A stretch of 64,000 nt of DNA from Symbiodinium microadriaticum (GCA_001939145.1 LSRX01000168.1:430522-494521), one strand, 5' to 3'. Positions 53,740 to 63,319 are shown, counted from the first letter of the stretch. Notes: generated from the letters alone by a model not told the origin. Numbers and translations are program-made.

Positions 53740-54430
53740 GAGTTGTTTCGGGCTCAGGGTTTAGGGTTTGGTTTCGATAAGGGTTGTTTAAGTTTATAAG
53801 GCTGTTTGAAGGTGTGGGGACAGGGTTGTGTTAGGATTTTCATCAGAATACTAACGTTACTAAGGTGTTAGGTTAGGATTGGCTGGTGCTTAGACTCAGA
53901 GGGTCTAGAACTTCAGGACTTTAGGATTCAGTGGTGTTTCAGATTAGATTTACGACCAAAACCTTCTAAAACCCTAAACCTAAACCCTAAGCCCTAAACC
54001 CTAAAACCCTAAACCTTAAAACCCTAAAACCCTAAACTTTCTTGAGCCCTTCCGCTCCAAGAGGCACAGTACAGACACAGTACCTAGACTCGAGACTGGG
54101 GACTACCAAAAAAAAGGAGCTAGTACTTAGGGACAGGGTTTAGGGTTTTGGGTTTGGGGTTTAGGGTTTAGGGTTTGGGGACCACCAAAAAAAAAGGAAT
54201 GCTTAGAGTCGGAGGTTCTAGAGGTTTCACAGCGGTGATCCAAACCCTTCGGGTCGGAGGAATTGAACGTGTTGGGACTCGGGGATTGGAGTGTGTGTGT
54301 GTGTGTGTGTGTATGTGTGTGTGTGTGTGTGTGTAAAATAGGTGGGTGGGTGGGGGCGTTAAGTCTGAAGGGGTATGGCAAGTAGTGTTGTTTTGTGGAC
54401 TTTGGAAATGGGCATCGATGAGGGTGCTTA
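53740..54430. other. Heptamers and (GT)n, no exon seen
   Basis: CCCTAAA at 53,970-54,040, TTTAGGG at 54,128-54,178 and the (GT)n tract at 54,291. The sequence GGACTACCAAAAAAAAGGA occurs twice. Confidence 0.45.
54291..54335. repeat. (GT)n microsatellite
   Basis: GTGT tract with one A interruption. Confidence 0.95.
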
Positions 54431-54700
54431 CCATCTACTTTGGTCTTAAAGCACTCCCTATAGGCCCTATATCGTCTTCACTATAGTACAGGTCATGTAG
54501 GTACCTTAGGGCCAAAATATATACGAACATGGGCACATGAAAGGCGCACGTGTGGTTTGGCGGGACTGCATACCCAAATGTTCTCGAGTTTCGAAACCCA
54601 AAGGGGCCATGTACCTTGGCCTTCATGTACTCCCTGTATAGGTACTTTAAGGCCAGTGTGTTTAATTTGCGAGTACATGGCCCCTAAAAAAAACACGCAC

Positions 54701-54755
54701 GATCGGAAATACTCAACAACATCCAAGTCTTGTGCCCATGGTTGAGCTCTGGTTG
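54701..54755 (-). CDS. Putative exon (minus)
   Basis: On the minus strand GTGGCTGTAG precedes and CGATC|GTGCGTG follows. The frame reads TRAQPWAQDLDVVEYFR. Confidence 0.5.
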
Positions 54756-54861
54756 CTACAGCCACATGCAATGTCGTAGACACAGGCAGACTCAACCAGC
54801 AACATTCGAAGTCAACGAAACTCTAACGCCGCTAATACCCGCGTCATCCTTCTCTAGGCTC

Positions 54862-54955
54862 TACCCCAAGGCTCCGTAGTAGTTCCTTCTTAAGATTACC
54901 TTATAGGATCCTATATATAAACCACCAAAAGGAACCACTATGGAGCCTATGGGTA
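54862..54955. mobile_element. MITE-like family A, copy 11
   Basis: TACCCCAAGGCTCCGTAGTAG ... CTATGGAGCCTATGGGTA, with TA at both ends. Confidence 0.8.
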
Positions 54956-55009
54956 TTGAAAAACATGCAGAGACAACCATAAACCCAACTAAGACTCCTT
55001 AACCTACAG

Positions 55010-55078
55010 CTGATGTCGGGGTGCATCGGGTTCGGCCCCATGCCCATCCGCGGTGTTCCGAGCCAGTCCTCGCACAAG
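55010..55078 (+). CDS. Exon, protein unknown
   Basis: CTTAACCTACAG precedes and CACAAG|GTATCT follows. The 23 codons read LMSGCIGFGPMPIRGVPSQS and on. Both splice sites are strong. Confidence 0.65.
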
Positions 55079-55718
55079 GTATCTGTGTTTAGGGTTTCGG
55101 GCCTTTGGGTTTAGGCTTGTGCAAGGCATTTATCTGTGGAATTGGCTATTGCTTGCTTTATCTCACGCTGCCTCCCAGCTTGCCTATCGACTGGTCTACC
55201 TATCTATTGAACCTGGGCCAATCTAAACTAACCTAATCCTGATCAATATCCTAATCCTAATCCTAAACTAAACCCTTAAGGGACCCAAACTCCTAAACCC
55301 TAAACCCTACACCCTAAACTCTCCCCCTGAGAACCGATTCATTCCTGAAGGCCGGATAGCCGGGCACCTGTTAGACGAAGGGGAGGGATGCTCCTGGAAT
55401 TCCAAATTAAGGGTTTCAGGGTTTCTAAGCTCTCAGGCCCTCAAGGCCTTCAGGGTCTTAGGGTGGGTTTAGGGGTTTAGGGTTTAAGTTTAGGGCTTTT
55501 AGGGCTTTAGGGTTTAGGGTCTTAGGCCCTCAAGATTTCAGGGTTAAGGGCAAAGTTGGTCCGGATGGGCGCTTTTGGAACGCGCCGAGCAGCGACTGAA
55601 ACGCAGGAGCCTGTACTTTGCAGGCTCGAAACCCTAAGGGTCCATGTACCCAAAAAAGGGGGCTCCTTTAAGGGTTCCTTTAAAGGTTTCTCTAAAGGTA
55701 CCATAAGGGTTTAGGGTT

Positions 55719-55821
55719 TAAGGGTCCATGTACCCAAATAGTATATACATTGGCCCCAAAGTACCTATATAGGGACTACATTAAGGCCAAAGTATATACT
55801 ATTTGGGTACATGGACCCTTA
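55719..55821. mobile_element. MITE-like family H, near-perfect palindrome
   Basis: TAAGGGTCCATGTACCCAAA at the left and GGGTACATGGACCCTTA at the right, with AGTATATAC and GTATATACT further inside. Diverged relatives lie near 14,694, 34,629 and 54,599. Confidence 0.8.
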
Positions 55822-55845
55822 GGGAAAGGAAGTGGATCTTGTCAG

Positions 55846-55913
55846 CCGACCCAAGCCAGCCTCTTCGTGCAACAGCTGGCGGTGGGATTCCGAGCTGCCG
55901 GGATTTCTGGGAA
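55846..55913 (+). CDS. Exon, protein unknown
   Basis: GGATCTTGTCAG precedes and GGGAA|GTCTAA follows. The frame reads PTQASLFVQQLAVGFRAAGI. A second open island follows at 55,971-56,063 (MTELPAPWVPRSFRSIQTLR) up to a (GT)n/(TA)n donor region. Confidence 0.65.
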
Positions 55914-56172
55914 GTCTAAAGATACTTGAAGCTTGAAAGGGTTTAGGGCTTAGGGCGACATAGACCCCAGAGCATGACAGAACTACCAGCTCCCTGGGTC
56001 CCCCGGTCCTTTAGATCTATTCAAACACTCAGAGACCTTGGCCAGAATTCTAATTGCCTGATCGTGTGTGTGTGTATATATATATATATATCTCTCTCTC
56101 TCTCTCTCTCTCTCTGTTTGTGCTCACTCGGGTTAAGGGCTTTGGGTTTAGGGTTTGGGGTTTAGGGTGTAG

Positions 56173-56332
56173 GGGGCCTGATTCGATCCATCCTGAACGC
56201 GGGGTTGAAAGCTCTTCGTGGCTACAGGTATCTTTGACAATCTGGAAGTTGGAGACAGTTGCCCGCATGCCCTAGCAGTCCGGTACAACGATTCCCACCG
56301 CACATCATCCGTCACCGATGTACACATTGTGA
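56173..56332 (+). CDS. Two-exon 3' gene end with 51 bp intron
   Basis: Exon 56,173-56,227 follows TTTAGGGTGTAG and in the chained frame reads GPDSIHPERGVESSSWLQ, ending CTACAG|GTATCT. Exon 56,279-56,332 follows CCCTAGCAG and reads SGTTIPTAHHPSPMYTL then TGA. Phases match. A second frame of exon 1 is also open. Confidence 0.5.
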
Positions 56333-56887
56333 CTTAGCTGGAACAACATAACCCTAAGGCTCCATGTGCATAAACATGTATACCCTAAACCCTAAACCCC
56401 TAAACCCTAAACCCTGTGCCCCAGGTGCCTATATAGTATATGTTTAGGCCTTAAGGGAGACTCCTGTATTCTAGGTACTGGAAGGCCTAAAGATCCCCCA
56501 ATGTTGGGCCGCCTATACGGTTAAGCATCTAGGGGCTTATGAGTTACGGTCCCGGGTACTGGGTTCGGGAGTTGGAAGAAATGCCGCAACGGCTGTAAGC
56601 CCGCTAACTTAAACCCTAGAACTTTTGTTACATGCTGAAGTACTGTACTTACTATGTCTTACCCATGCAGCCATACAGCATATGCGGCCTGAACGGCGCT
56701 CCTGAATAGTAGGCTTGGGGCCAATGTACATACCTGCATAAATAGGTCCATGTCATAGTAGCTATAGTAGAGCTGCTATTCTTCTCAGTCACCTGGTATA
56801 CCCTAAACCCTAAACCCCTAAACCCCTAAACCTTAAACCCCATGAAGCCTTCTGGGAGACTCCTTTATTCTAGGTCACCCGGATAAG

Positions 56888-57140
56888 AGCCCGAGTACAA
56901 AGAGCCACACGCCCACCGCCGCGTGTGGCAAGAGAGCTGCACTCATCGCAACCGTGGCATCCCCAGAGAAGCGGAAGAGCATCTTGTTGTCTCGATCCAG
57001 ATCCTCGGTTTAGGGTTTAGGGCTTAAGGGTTTAGGGGTCTAAGGTTTAGGGGTTTAGGGTTTAGGGTTGGTTGAACATTCAGGGTACTTGCTGCCAGAA
57101 GCGGTTCAAACCATCTAAACGAGAAGCCCGAAGCATCTAA
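56888..57140 (+). CDS. Two-exon 3' gene end with telomere-repeat intron
   Basis: Exon 56,888-57,007 (40 codons) follows CGGATAAG and includes AACGKRAALIATVASPEKRK. It ends TCCTCG|GTTTAGGG. Exon 57,084-57,140 follows GAACATTCAG and reads GTCCQKRFKPSKREARSI then TAA. Phases match. The 76 bp intron is nearly all TTTAGGG repeats up to a short GGTTGAACATTCAG 3' end. Confidence 0.7.
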
Positions 57141-57287
57141 AGCCCCTACACCTTAAACTAAACTACCTGACCCGAAACCCTAAACCCTAAAACCCCTAAA
57201 TCCTACTAAGTCCTAAACCCCCCCCTTCGCCCCCTAAAACCCCTAACCCCTAAACCCTAAGCCCTAAACCCTAAAGCCAAGCCGCAG

Positions 57288-57356
57288 AGCCCCACAGAAA
57301 TCGGCCATCTGAGCCCGTGCAGGACGAGTCCCCGCCACACAGAACGGCTTTCCTAG
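57288..57356 (+). CDS. Putative terminal exon
   Basis: AGCCGCAG, directly after CCCTAAA repeats, precedes. The frame reads SPTEIGHLSPCRTSPRHTER and ends at TAG. Confidence 0.5.
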   Translation, partial: SPTEIGHLSPCRTSPRHTERLS

Positions 57357-57397
57357 AGCAGTGGCTTAGTGTTATCAAAAATCTGTAAGGGTTCCTT

Positions 57398-57484
57398 TAC
57401 CCTAGGCTCTAAGGACTCACAGTTTAAGGCCTAAAGATCATAATATATAAGACTTTAGGGCTATTTTGTTGAGCCTTAGGGTTA
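57398..57484. mobile_element. MITE-like family C, copy 5
   Basis: TACCCTAGGCTCTAAGGAC ... GAGCCTTAGGGTTA, with TA at both ends. Confidence 0.65.
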
Positions 57485-57596
57485 AGGGTTCTATATGAGT
57501 TTCGGGGTTCATTCTGCTTGCTGGTGGAAGCCTGAAGGAGCTTGGGTCTTAGAGCTTGGGATCTCCGGTTCAGAATTTGGAATTTGTGGCTTAGGT

Positions 57597-57800
57597 TTAG
57601 GGTTTGGGGTTTCAGGTTAAGGGTTTAGGGTAATTTAAGGTTTTAGGGTGTGGGTTGAAGGTTTAAGGTTTAGGGTTTAGGGTAATTTAGGGTTCAGGGT
57701 GTAGGTTGAAGGTTTAGGGTTTAAGGTTTAGGGTAATTTAGGGTTCAGGGTAATTTAAGGCTTAGGGTGTAGGTTGAAGGTTTAGGGTTTGCATGGGGTT
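57597..57800. repeat. TTTAGGG / GGTAATTTAAGG higher-order array
   Basis: TTTAGGG units alternate with GGTAATTTAGGGTTCAGG and GTGTAGGTTGAAGG in a roughly 55-60 bp period. Confidence 0.8.
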
Positions 57801-57821
57801 TAAGGTTTAGTGTTTCCTCAG

Positions 57822-58143
57822 GAATGGCTCCTGCTGGCGGCTGCAGGGTCCCTGCAGGATGTCCTAAGGATCCATATGCCTTCGTAGTGTACAAGTTGAG
57901 GGTCACGTTACCATATAGGAACCTCTCGAAGTCCAAAGTAATATAGGGGCCGTAATAATTAGACTAGGGTATTGGGGTATATTATACTATAACTCTAACA
58001 AGGACCCCACCGTTTAAAAAAAATATTGGTAATTATTTAGGCCTCTATATTATTCACTCTAGACCTGCATGGACCTGTATAAGAGTCCTTCACCAGGATC
58101 TGAGGCTTTCATGTTGTTTTGGACTCTCTGCTCGGTGTCTGCG
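57822..58143 (+). CDS. Two-exon segment whose intron is mostly a MITE
   Basis: Exon 57,822-57,937 follows TTTCCTCAG and includes GCPKDPYAFVVYKLRVTLPY. It ends TCCAAA|GTAATA. Exon 58,097-58,143 follows TTCACCAG, reads DLRLSCCFGLSARCL and ends GCG|GTTGAG. Phases match. The 159 bp intron begins with element F (57,939-58,053). The minus strand of exon 1 is also open. Confidence 0.7.
57939..58053. mobile_element. MITE-like family F in an intron
   Basis: TAATATAGGGGCCGTAATAATT at the left and AATTATTTAGGCCTCTATATTA at the right. Its TA lies one base inside the predicted donor. Confidence 0.7.
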
Positions 58144-58159
58144 GTTGAGACTTGAGGGT

Positions 58160-58275
58160 TTAAGGGTTTCGGCAATTTAGGGTAGGGTTTAAGGGTTTAG
58201 GGAATTTAGGGTAGAGTTTAAGGGTTTAGGGAATTTAGGGTTTAGGGTTCAGGGTTTAGGGTTTAGGGTTTAGGG
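58160..58275. repeat. TTTAGGG array with GGGAATTTAGGG units
   Basis: Telomere-like heptamers interleaved with GGAATTTAGGG. Confidence 0.85.
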
Positions 58276-58302
58276 CCAATTTTGACGGACTCTTCGCCCC
58301 AG

Positions 58303-58456
58303 GGTTTCGGATTCAAGCGCTGAAGACATGAAGCTACCTTGTTCGACTCACCCCTCATACCTTAAGCGGTCCGAAACCCCAACTCGAACGCTTAACCCCA
58401 AACCCTTAAACCCCAGTCTCATTACAGATCCGGTTTGGAGCGGACGTTGCCATTAA
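58303..58456 (+). CDS. Putative terminal exon
   Basis: TTCGCCCCAG precedes a 50-codon frame reading VSDSSAEDMKLPCSTHPSYL and on to TAA. It passes through CCCCAAACCC-type sequence, so its 3' part may not be coding. Confidence 0.4.
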
Positions 58457-58526
58457 GCTGCCATTAATTGGGAGTCTGGAGAACCCTCAAAGCAACTCTT
58501 TTAGGGTTTCGGGTTTAGGGGTGTAG

Positions 58527-58662
58527 GGTTTGGGGACGCTCAACCTTGAATGCCCCAAGGGTCGGATCCAAACACTCATCAGCAGTAGTCGCAACAGAGC
58601 TGGGACTGGCTGTTTCGCGTGTCAGTGGCGACGTGATTGTTCCACACCTCGGAGCAATCATC
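58527..58662 (+). CDS. Exon, protein unknown
   Basis: GGGGTGTAG precedes and ATCATC|GTGAGA follows. The 45 codons include SAVVATELGLAVSRVSGDVI and VPHLGAII. A possible next exon at 59,432-59,461 (GIVAEVFPT, stop) keeps phase across the tetranucleotide satellite. Confidence 0.65.
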
Positions 58663-58780
58663 GTGAGATTCCTTGAAGTTTCTACAAACGTTTATTGGGG
58701 TGTCACAAGGCTTTTAGCAGTTTAACTTAAGGTTCAAGGTGACTGGGTATGTGTTTGCTCTTGTGCAAACACATACTAAA

Positions 58781-59329
58781 TAACATACATGCATGCATGC
58801 ATACATGCATACATGCATACAGACATACATACCTGTATACGTACATACATACATACCTACATACCTACATACCTACTTGCCTACATACCTACGTACATAC
58901 ATGCATACATGCATACATGCATACATGCATACTTACCTACTTCCCTGCTTACATACTTACATACTTACATACTTACATACTTACATACTTACATACTTAC
59001 GTACTTACATACATACTTACTTACTTGCTTGCTTGTTTGCTTGCTTACTTGCTTGCTTGCTTACTTGCTTACTTGCTTACTTACCTACTTACCCACTTAC
59101 CTACTTACCTACCTACTTACTTACCTACTTACTTACTCACTCACTTGCTTGCTTGCTTACTTACTCACTCACTTGCTTACTTGCTTGCTTACTTACTTAC
59201 TTACTTACTTACTTGCTTGCTTACTTACTTACTTACTTACTTACTTACTCACTCACTCACTCACTCACTCACTCACTCACTCACTTACTTACTTACTTAC
59301 TTACTTACTTATATACTTACTTACTTATA

Positions 59330-59412
<83 letters not shown>
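58781..59412. repeat. ~630 bp tetranucleotide satellite changing from CATA to CTTA
   Basis: CATA/CATG units at the left grade into CTAC, CTTA with CTTG, CTCA and ATAC blocks, ending in pure CTTA. All three plus frames are open only because of repeat content. Confidence 0.95.
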
Positions 59413-59413
<1 letters not shown>

Positions 59414-59656
59414 CGCATACATATGCCCCAGGGAATTGTGGCAGAAGTGTTTCCAACCTGAAGTCAAACAGTGCATCCCCAAGTCAAACAATGAACTCGT
59501 CTAAATACAGACCAGAAGCACTTCGGGTTCAGGGATTATAGGGTTTAGGATTTAGGATTTTAGGGTTTAGGGTTCAGGGATTAGGGTTTAGGATTTAGGG
59601 TTTATGGTTTAGGGTTGTTTAGGGAAACCAGCTTAGGCTTTGGGATTTAGGTTTAG

Positions 59657-59790
59657 GCCGTCTGCAAGCCAGGCGCTGCCCGTTTGAGTACGTAGGTGTG
59701 CGGCCCCAGCCAGCCTTCACTGCAGTCCGGGAAAACAGAAGAAACAAACTTCATGCAGCGGAGTTTCCAAAACACACAGATAATAGATAG
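59657..59790 (+). CDS. Terminal exon with heptamer acceptor
   Basis: The acceptor GGTTTAG|G is a telomere-like motif. The 43 codons include RRCPFEYVGVRPQPAFTAVR and NKLHAAEFPKHTDNR, then TAG. Confidence 0.65.
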
Positions 59791-59888
59791 GGTTCCGGGT
59801 TTAGGGATTAGGGTTTCGGGTTTAGGGTTTCAGAACCTAAACCCCAAACCAAAAAAGCAGAACCCAAGCCCTAACCCTTCACACGCAG

Positions 59889-60533
59889 ACTATGATCCTT
59901 CGGTGCTGTGCCACCCTGAGAACAGGGAGGATTCCTGGGTATAGTTTACTGTACTCAATGATGCTTACAACCATACCACATAATACCCCAAATCTCTCTT
60001 CAAAGTATTCGGCTAAATTTTGCTTATAATCATACTATACCTTAGACCCCTAAGCTCTCTTCCATCTATTAAGGCCCCTCTATCACACCCTGCAGCCCGA
60101 ATCCTGATTCTGTGCCCGTTAAGGAACGCTTCACGGGCCCTTGGTCCACCGGTTCAGGGTTTAGGGTTTAGGGTAAGTCCTAAAACCTAAACCCCTAAAA
60201 CCTAAACCCCTAAAGCCTATAGCCCCTAAACCCTACAAGCCCTAAACTTCGACCTCACCTCTGAAGCCGTGTATTCGGTAGCCGATGGCCACGAGGAGTC
60301 GTCGAAGTCGCTGGCATACCAGTTGGCGGGTATCCCGTTGTCCTTCGGGTTTCGGTTTTAGGGAAGTTTATGGGTTTGGGGTTTAGGTGTTGAGGGACTT
60401 TAAGGGTTTAGGGCTTTGTGGCTTGGGTTCTATCGTTATAAAACGGGCTTTAGGATTCTGCGGCATTCCTGTCGTCATGCTTGTGATTCCCTCCAGACTT
60501 TTTCTTGAAGGGTTTAGCCTGCTGGAGCCCTAA
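59889..60533 (+). CDS. Four-exon gene model with telomere-repeat introns
   Basis: Exons: 59,889-59,938 (after CACACGCAG, to CCTGG|GTATAG), 60,096-60,151 (PNPDSVPVKERFTGPWST), 60,267-60,329 (VYSVADGHEESSKSLAYQLA) and 60,454-60,533 (FCGIPVVMLVIPSRLFLEGF, then TAA). All junctions keep phase; the first exon then reads TMILRCCATLRTGRIP. Intron 2 (115 bp) starts with TTTAGGG and ends with CCCTAAA, so its two ends can pair. Intron 3 is TTTAGGG-rich and ends CTTTAG. No family is recognised. Confidence 0.7.
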
Positions 60534-60749
60534 GCCCTAATCAAACCCTAAACCCTAAACCCTAAACCATTAACCGAGAACCCTAAACCCTAATTCAACC
60601 CTAAACCCTCAACCCTAAAGCCTACACTACTAACCGAAAACCCCAAAACCCTGAAGTTATGCTTGACTTGAGACCAAAACAGCTGCGTGGTTGGGGTTGA
60701 CTGGGGCGTGGAAGGACCTGGGTTGACTTTGCAGGGTCCTTCTTGTGAT

Positions 60750-60830
60750 TACCTTTCCCTAAGGCTCTAAGGACTGGGCCCAAAGACCACACTATATAAG
60801 GCTTTTCGCTATTTTGAGCCTTAGGGTTTA
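60750..60830. mobile_element. MITE-like family C, copy 6 (shortened)
   Basis: TACCTTTCCCTAAGGCTCTAAGG ... GAGCCTTAGGGTTTA, lacking part of the centre. Confidence 0.65.
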
Positions 60831-60943
60831 CCCTCTTCTTCAACACCTCGGCCCAAAAAAGAGTTCAACGTTTTTAAGACAGACCCAATATGTAAGGCCA
60901 AAGTAAAGTTCTCCCATAGGCAATCCAAGCTTTAAAGCTCCTT

Positions 60944-61079
60944 TCAGGGCTCCGCAAAGGCTATATCCTCAAAGGCCATATCACAGGGTTCTAGGTTCCA
61001 GGGTTTAGATATCTCGGTGTCCGTCTCAGATTCTTGTAATCCGCCTTGAAAGTGGTTCCGGGCGATATCATAATATCTG
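60944..61079 (-). CDS. Terminal exon (minus), acidic
   Basis: On the minus strand GTTCCTATAG opens a 44-codon frame including RYYDIARNHFQGGLQESETD and DMAFEDIAFAEP, then TGA. Coding character is strong; no family is recognised. Confidence 0.75.
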
Positions 61080-61463
61080 CTATAGGAACCCCGATGGGGG
61101 CCCTTACTGGACCCTAAAAGGAGCCTTAAAGGAAGCCCCTCCTTCCTAAGGCGAATATCCTGCAAGGGAAAAAGCCTTAATGGCACCAAAAGTAGTAGCA
61201 TACCGCGGCTCCACTCCTGCCTTAAATGTACCAAAAGCCCGACAGAAACGTTACTCGTTTGGGAGCTTATGGAACCCTTCAAGGAACCCCTTAAAGGGCA
61301 GCCATAAAGCCCTAAATCCTTTCCACCCTAAGCCCCAACACCCGTGAACCAAAGCCCTAAGACCCTAAAGCCCCAAGATCCTCCAACCTCAGAACCTAAA
61401 TCCTAAACCCTTATAGATCCCTTTAGTGGACCCCTTGAAGAAGCCCTACAGTAACCCTTAAAG

Positions 61464-61714
61464 GAACCCCCCCCGCCCCCGATCCTGCACTTGGCATGGG
61501 GAGAGGTTGCTGGAAGAGCAGCCATTGGTGATGGATGCATCGGTCGGTCCAAACGTGACCTCCGGTTTAGTTTTTTTGTTGGGGGGTTTTTCGGGCTTGG
61601 GGCTTTATGGTTTAGGGTTTAGAGTTTCGAGGTTTACATTTCAAGGTTTAGGGCAGAAGTGCTTTAACCGTTGCATTGAAGAGCATCGGGCACAAGTGTG
61701 ATGGAAGAACTTAA
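61464..61714 (+). CDS. Two-exon 3' gene end
   Basis: Exon 61,464-61,564 follows CCTTAAAG, starts with a Pro run, includes HLAWGEVAGRAAIGDGCIGR and ends CTCCG|GTTTAG. Exon 61,657-61,714 follows TTTAGGGCAG, reads SALTVALKSIGHKCDGRT and ends TAA. Phases match across a 92 bp TTTAGGG-rich intron. The 39-base variant ending GCACAA|GTGTGA is an alternative for exon 2. Confidence 0.6.
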
Positions 61715-61986
61715 AACAGACACAACTGCACCTCCCGAATCCAATCGCTGCGAGATGCTCAAACACATTCCCCAAATCGACCTGCTATCCTACCTGCCTA
61801 TTGAAACCTCTTTTGAGTTACAGCGAACCCGGAAAGTTGGAACATAGAGCAGAAAGAGACATTCATTTGAAAGTCTGAGACCGGCCGCCACATAAGATTT
61901 CCAATCGCTGGTGGTCCTGTCAAGGGCGGTTTGAGCTGCCACTGAGGTATTGATATTGATCACGGGTCGAAGACTTCAAATTTCAG

Positions 61987-62406
61987 GGTGCTGAGAGCTT
62001 GATGAGGTTGGAGTCAAGGGTAGCTGACACTGCTACTGCTACAACGCACCAGCTTTGTAGCAGTCCATGCTGGGAAGAAGAGCAACAAGCACACCAGAGC
62101 CTCGAAATCTTAAGGCCCCGAGGAAGCAAAGCTCATGAGAAACGGAGCCACCTTCCATCTGAGAACTCCCCAAACCCTACTTGGAGGCCAAGGGAACTTA
62201 GTAAGTAGGTCATAAGTAGAGCTATAACCACCCTAAATGGAGTTAGCCCAAATACAACCCTACTTATAACCGACTTACTAAGTCCCCTGGGCCTCCAAGT
62301 AAGTAAACCCCAAACTGCCGAACTCCTTAGCCTGGTGAGCCCTAAGCCACTGAAACCCTTTCGCCTTGTACTGTCGGAGAGCTGTGCAAGCAAAGCTACA
62401 ACCTAA
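61987..62406 (+). CDS. Two-exon gene end with an element-I intron
   Basis: Exon 61,987-62,200 (71 codons) follows CAAATTTCAG and includes QLCSSPCWEEEQQAHQSLEI. It ends GAACTTA|GTAAGT. The exon resumes at 62,300 after CCTCCAAG and reads SKPQTAELLSLVSPKPLKPF and on to TAA. Phases match. The 99 bp intron lies wholly inside palindromic element I2, whose left arm is partly translated. Confidence 0.7.
62178..62301. mobile_element. Introner-like family I, copy 2
   Basis: TACTTGGAGGCC at the left and GGCCTCCAAGTA at the right, with TA ends. GTAAGT in the left arm and CCAAG at the right supply donor and acceptor. Confidence 0.8.
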
Positions 62407-62540
62407 TCCTTAAACCTCCCAACTCTATCTTAACACCAGAAAAACCTACCACTGTCGGGCTCCTGATTATGATTGTTTTCTTAATGTGAGTTTTGGAAAA
62501 TAAAAGGTAGGTTCTTTGAATTTTTTGGGTTAAGGCAAAG

Positions 62541-63164
62541 CCTGCGAACCTCAAAGCCGGTGCCTTATACCGTCGGAGAACTCTGCGAGCAAAGCGCCAT
62601 CGCCAAGCTGTGCGCGATCCGTCTGCGTGTACTCCTGAGCGAGACAAGTCAAGGGTCTAAGGGTTTACTGGGTTCTTGTTAAGGGATTTTTAGTTAAGTT
62701 ACCATAACAAGGACCTATAGCAAATAATAAGGCTTCCTTGTCATTTAAACTTAATTTAAATCTCTTGACAAGAACCCAGCCTGTCAGGTTTAGGTTTTTC
62801 GGATTCGGATTCGGAGCACAGGGGTGGAAGGCTTAGGTTCTATAAGACTCCTACTGTTGATGATACAAATCCAGCATTAGCTCAAGGACCCTGAACTATG
62901 GGATTGATGGTACCTTCCTTCTTAAGGGTAATGCAGGATTTCTATCATCAACCGTAGGTTGTCTTGTCTCCATTCGCCTCGGTGGTGGACCTTCAACTTC
63001 GAAATCCGGCTGCACGTAGGGTTCGTACAGGATTCCGTGATCTTCTCAGGCCTGTAGAATCAGCTAAATACTGCGGGGCCCCGACTAAGAAGCCCCTTCC
63101 CCTGCAAAGTCAGCTGTCTGCATGTAAATTAAAAGAAACCCTGGGTAAGGAATATACGGCTTGA
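62541..63164 (+). CDS. Three-exon 3' gene end with introner introns G2 and B6
   Basis: Exon 62,541-62,671 follows GGCAAAG, includes TVGELCEQSAIAKLCAIRLR and ends CTGG|GTTCTTG. Exon 62,794-62,855 follows CAGGTTTAG, includes FSDSDSEHRGGRLRFYKT and ends CTACT|GTTGATG. Exon 62,958-63,164 follows CAACCGTAG, includes VVDLQLRNPAARRVRTGFRD and KETLGKEYTA, then TGA. All junctions keep phase. Each intron is one palindromic element. A segment at 62,360-62,395 resembles exon 1 (TVGELCKQS), suggesting a local duplication. Confidence 0.75.
62668..62779. mobile_element. Introner-like family G, copy 2
   Basis: CTGGGTTCTTGTTAAGGG ... CTTGACAAGAACCCAG, matching G1 at 9,154-9,275. Confidence 0.8.
62852..62956 (-). 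mobile_element. Introner-like family B, copy 6 (reverse)
   Basis: TACTGTTGATGATACAAATCC ... TCTATCATCAACCGTA, with TA at both ends; predicted intron of the gene at 62,541. Confidence 0.85.
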
Positions 63165-63258
63165 GGCTTCGTGTGGTATGGTTGTGTTGAGGAAGCATAT
63201 GAGGAACATCAATAGAATTACAAACCTTAAACCCTAAACCCCAACCCTACACTCAAAG

Positions 63259-63319
63259 CTTCTGTGGCGATGCCTCGAGGGGCGTAGTGAACCTCATCGT
63301 TAAGAAGTGGCGCTGTGGG
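63259..63319 (+). CDS. Putative exon
   Basis: CACTCAAAG precedes, and the frame reads FCGDASRGVVNLIVKKWRCG, ending GGG|GTTTCG. Confidence 0.5.

Noticed and set aside
58749-59541. Three overlapping ~250-codon open frames
   Set aside because: They arise from the tetranucleotide satellite and have only Leu, Thr, Tyr and His.
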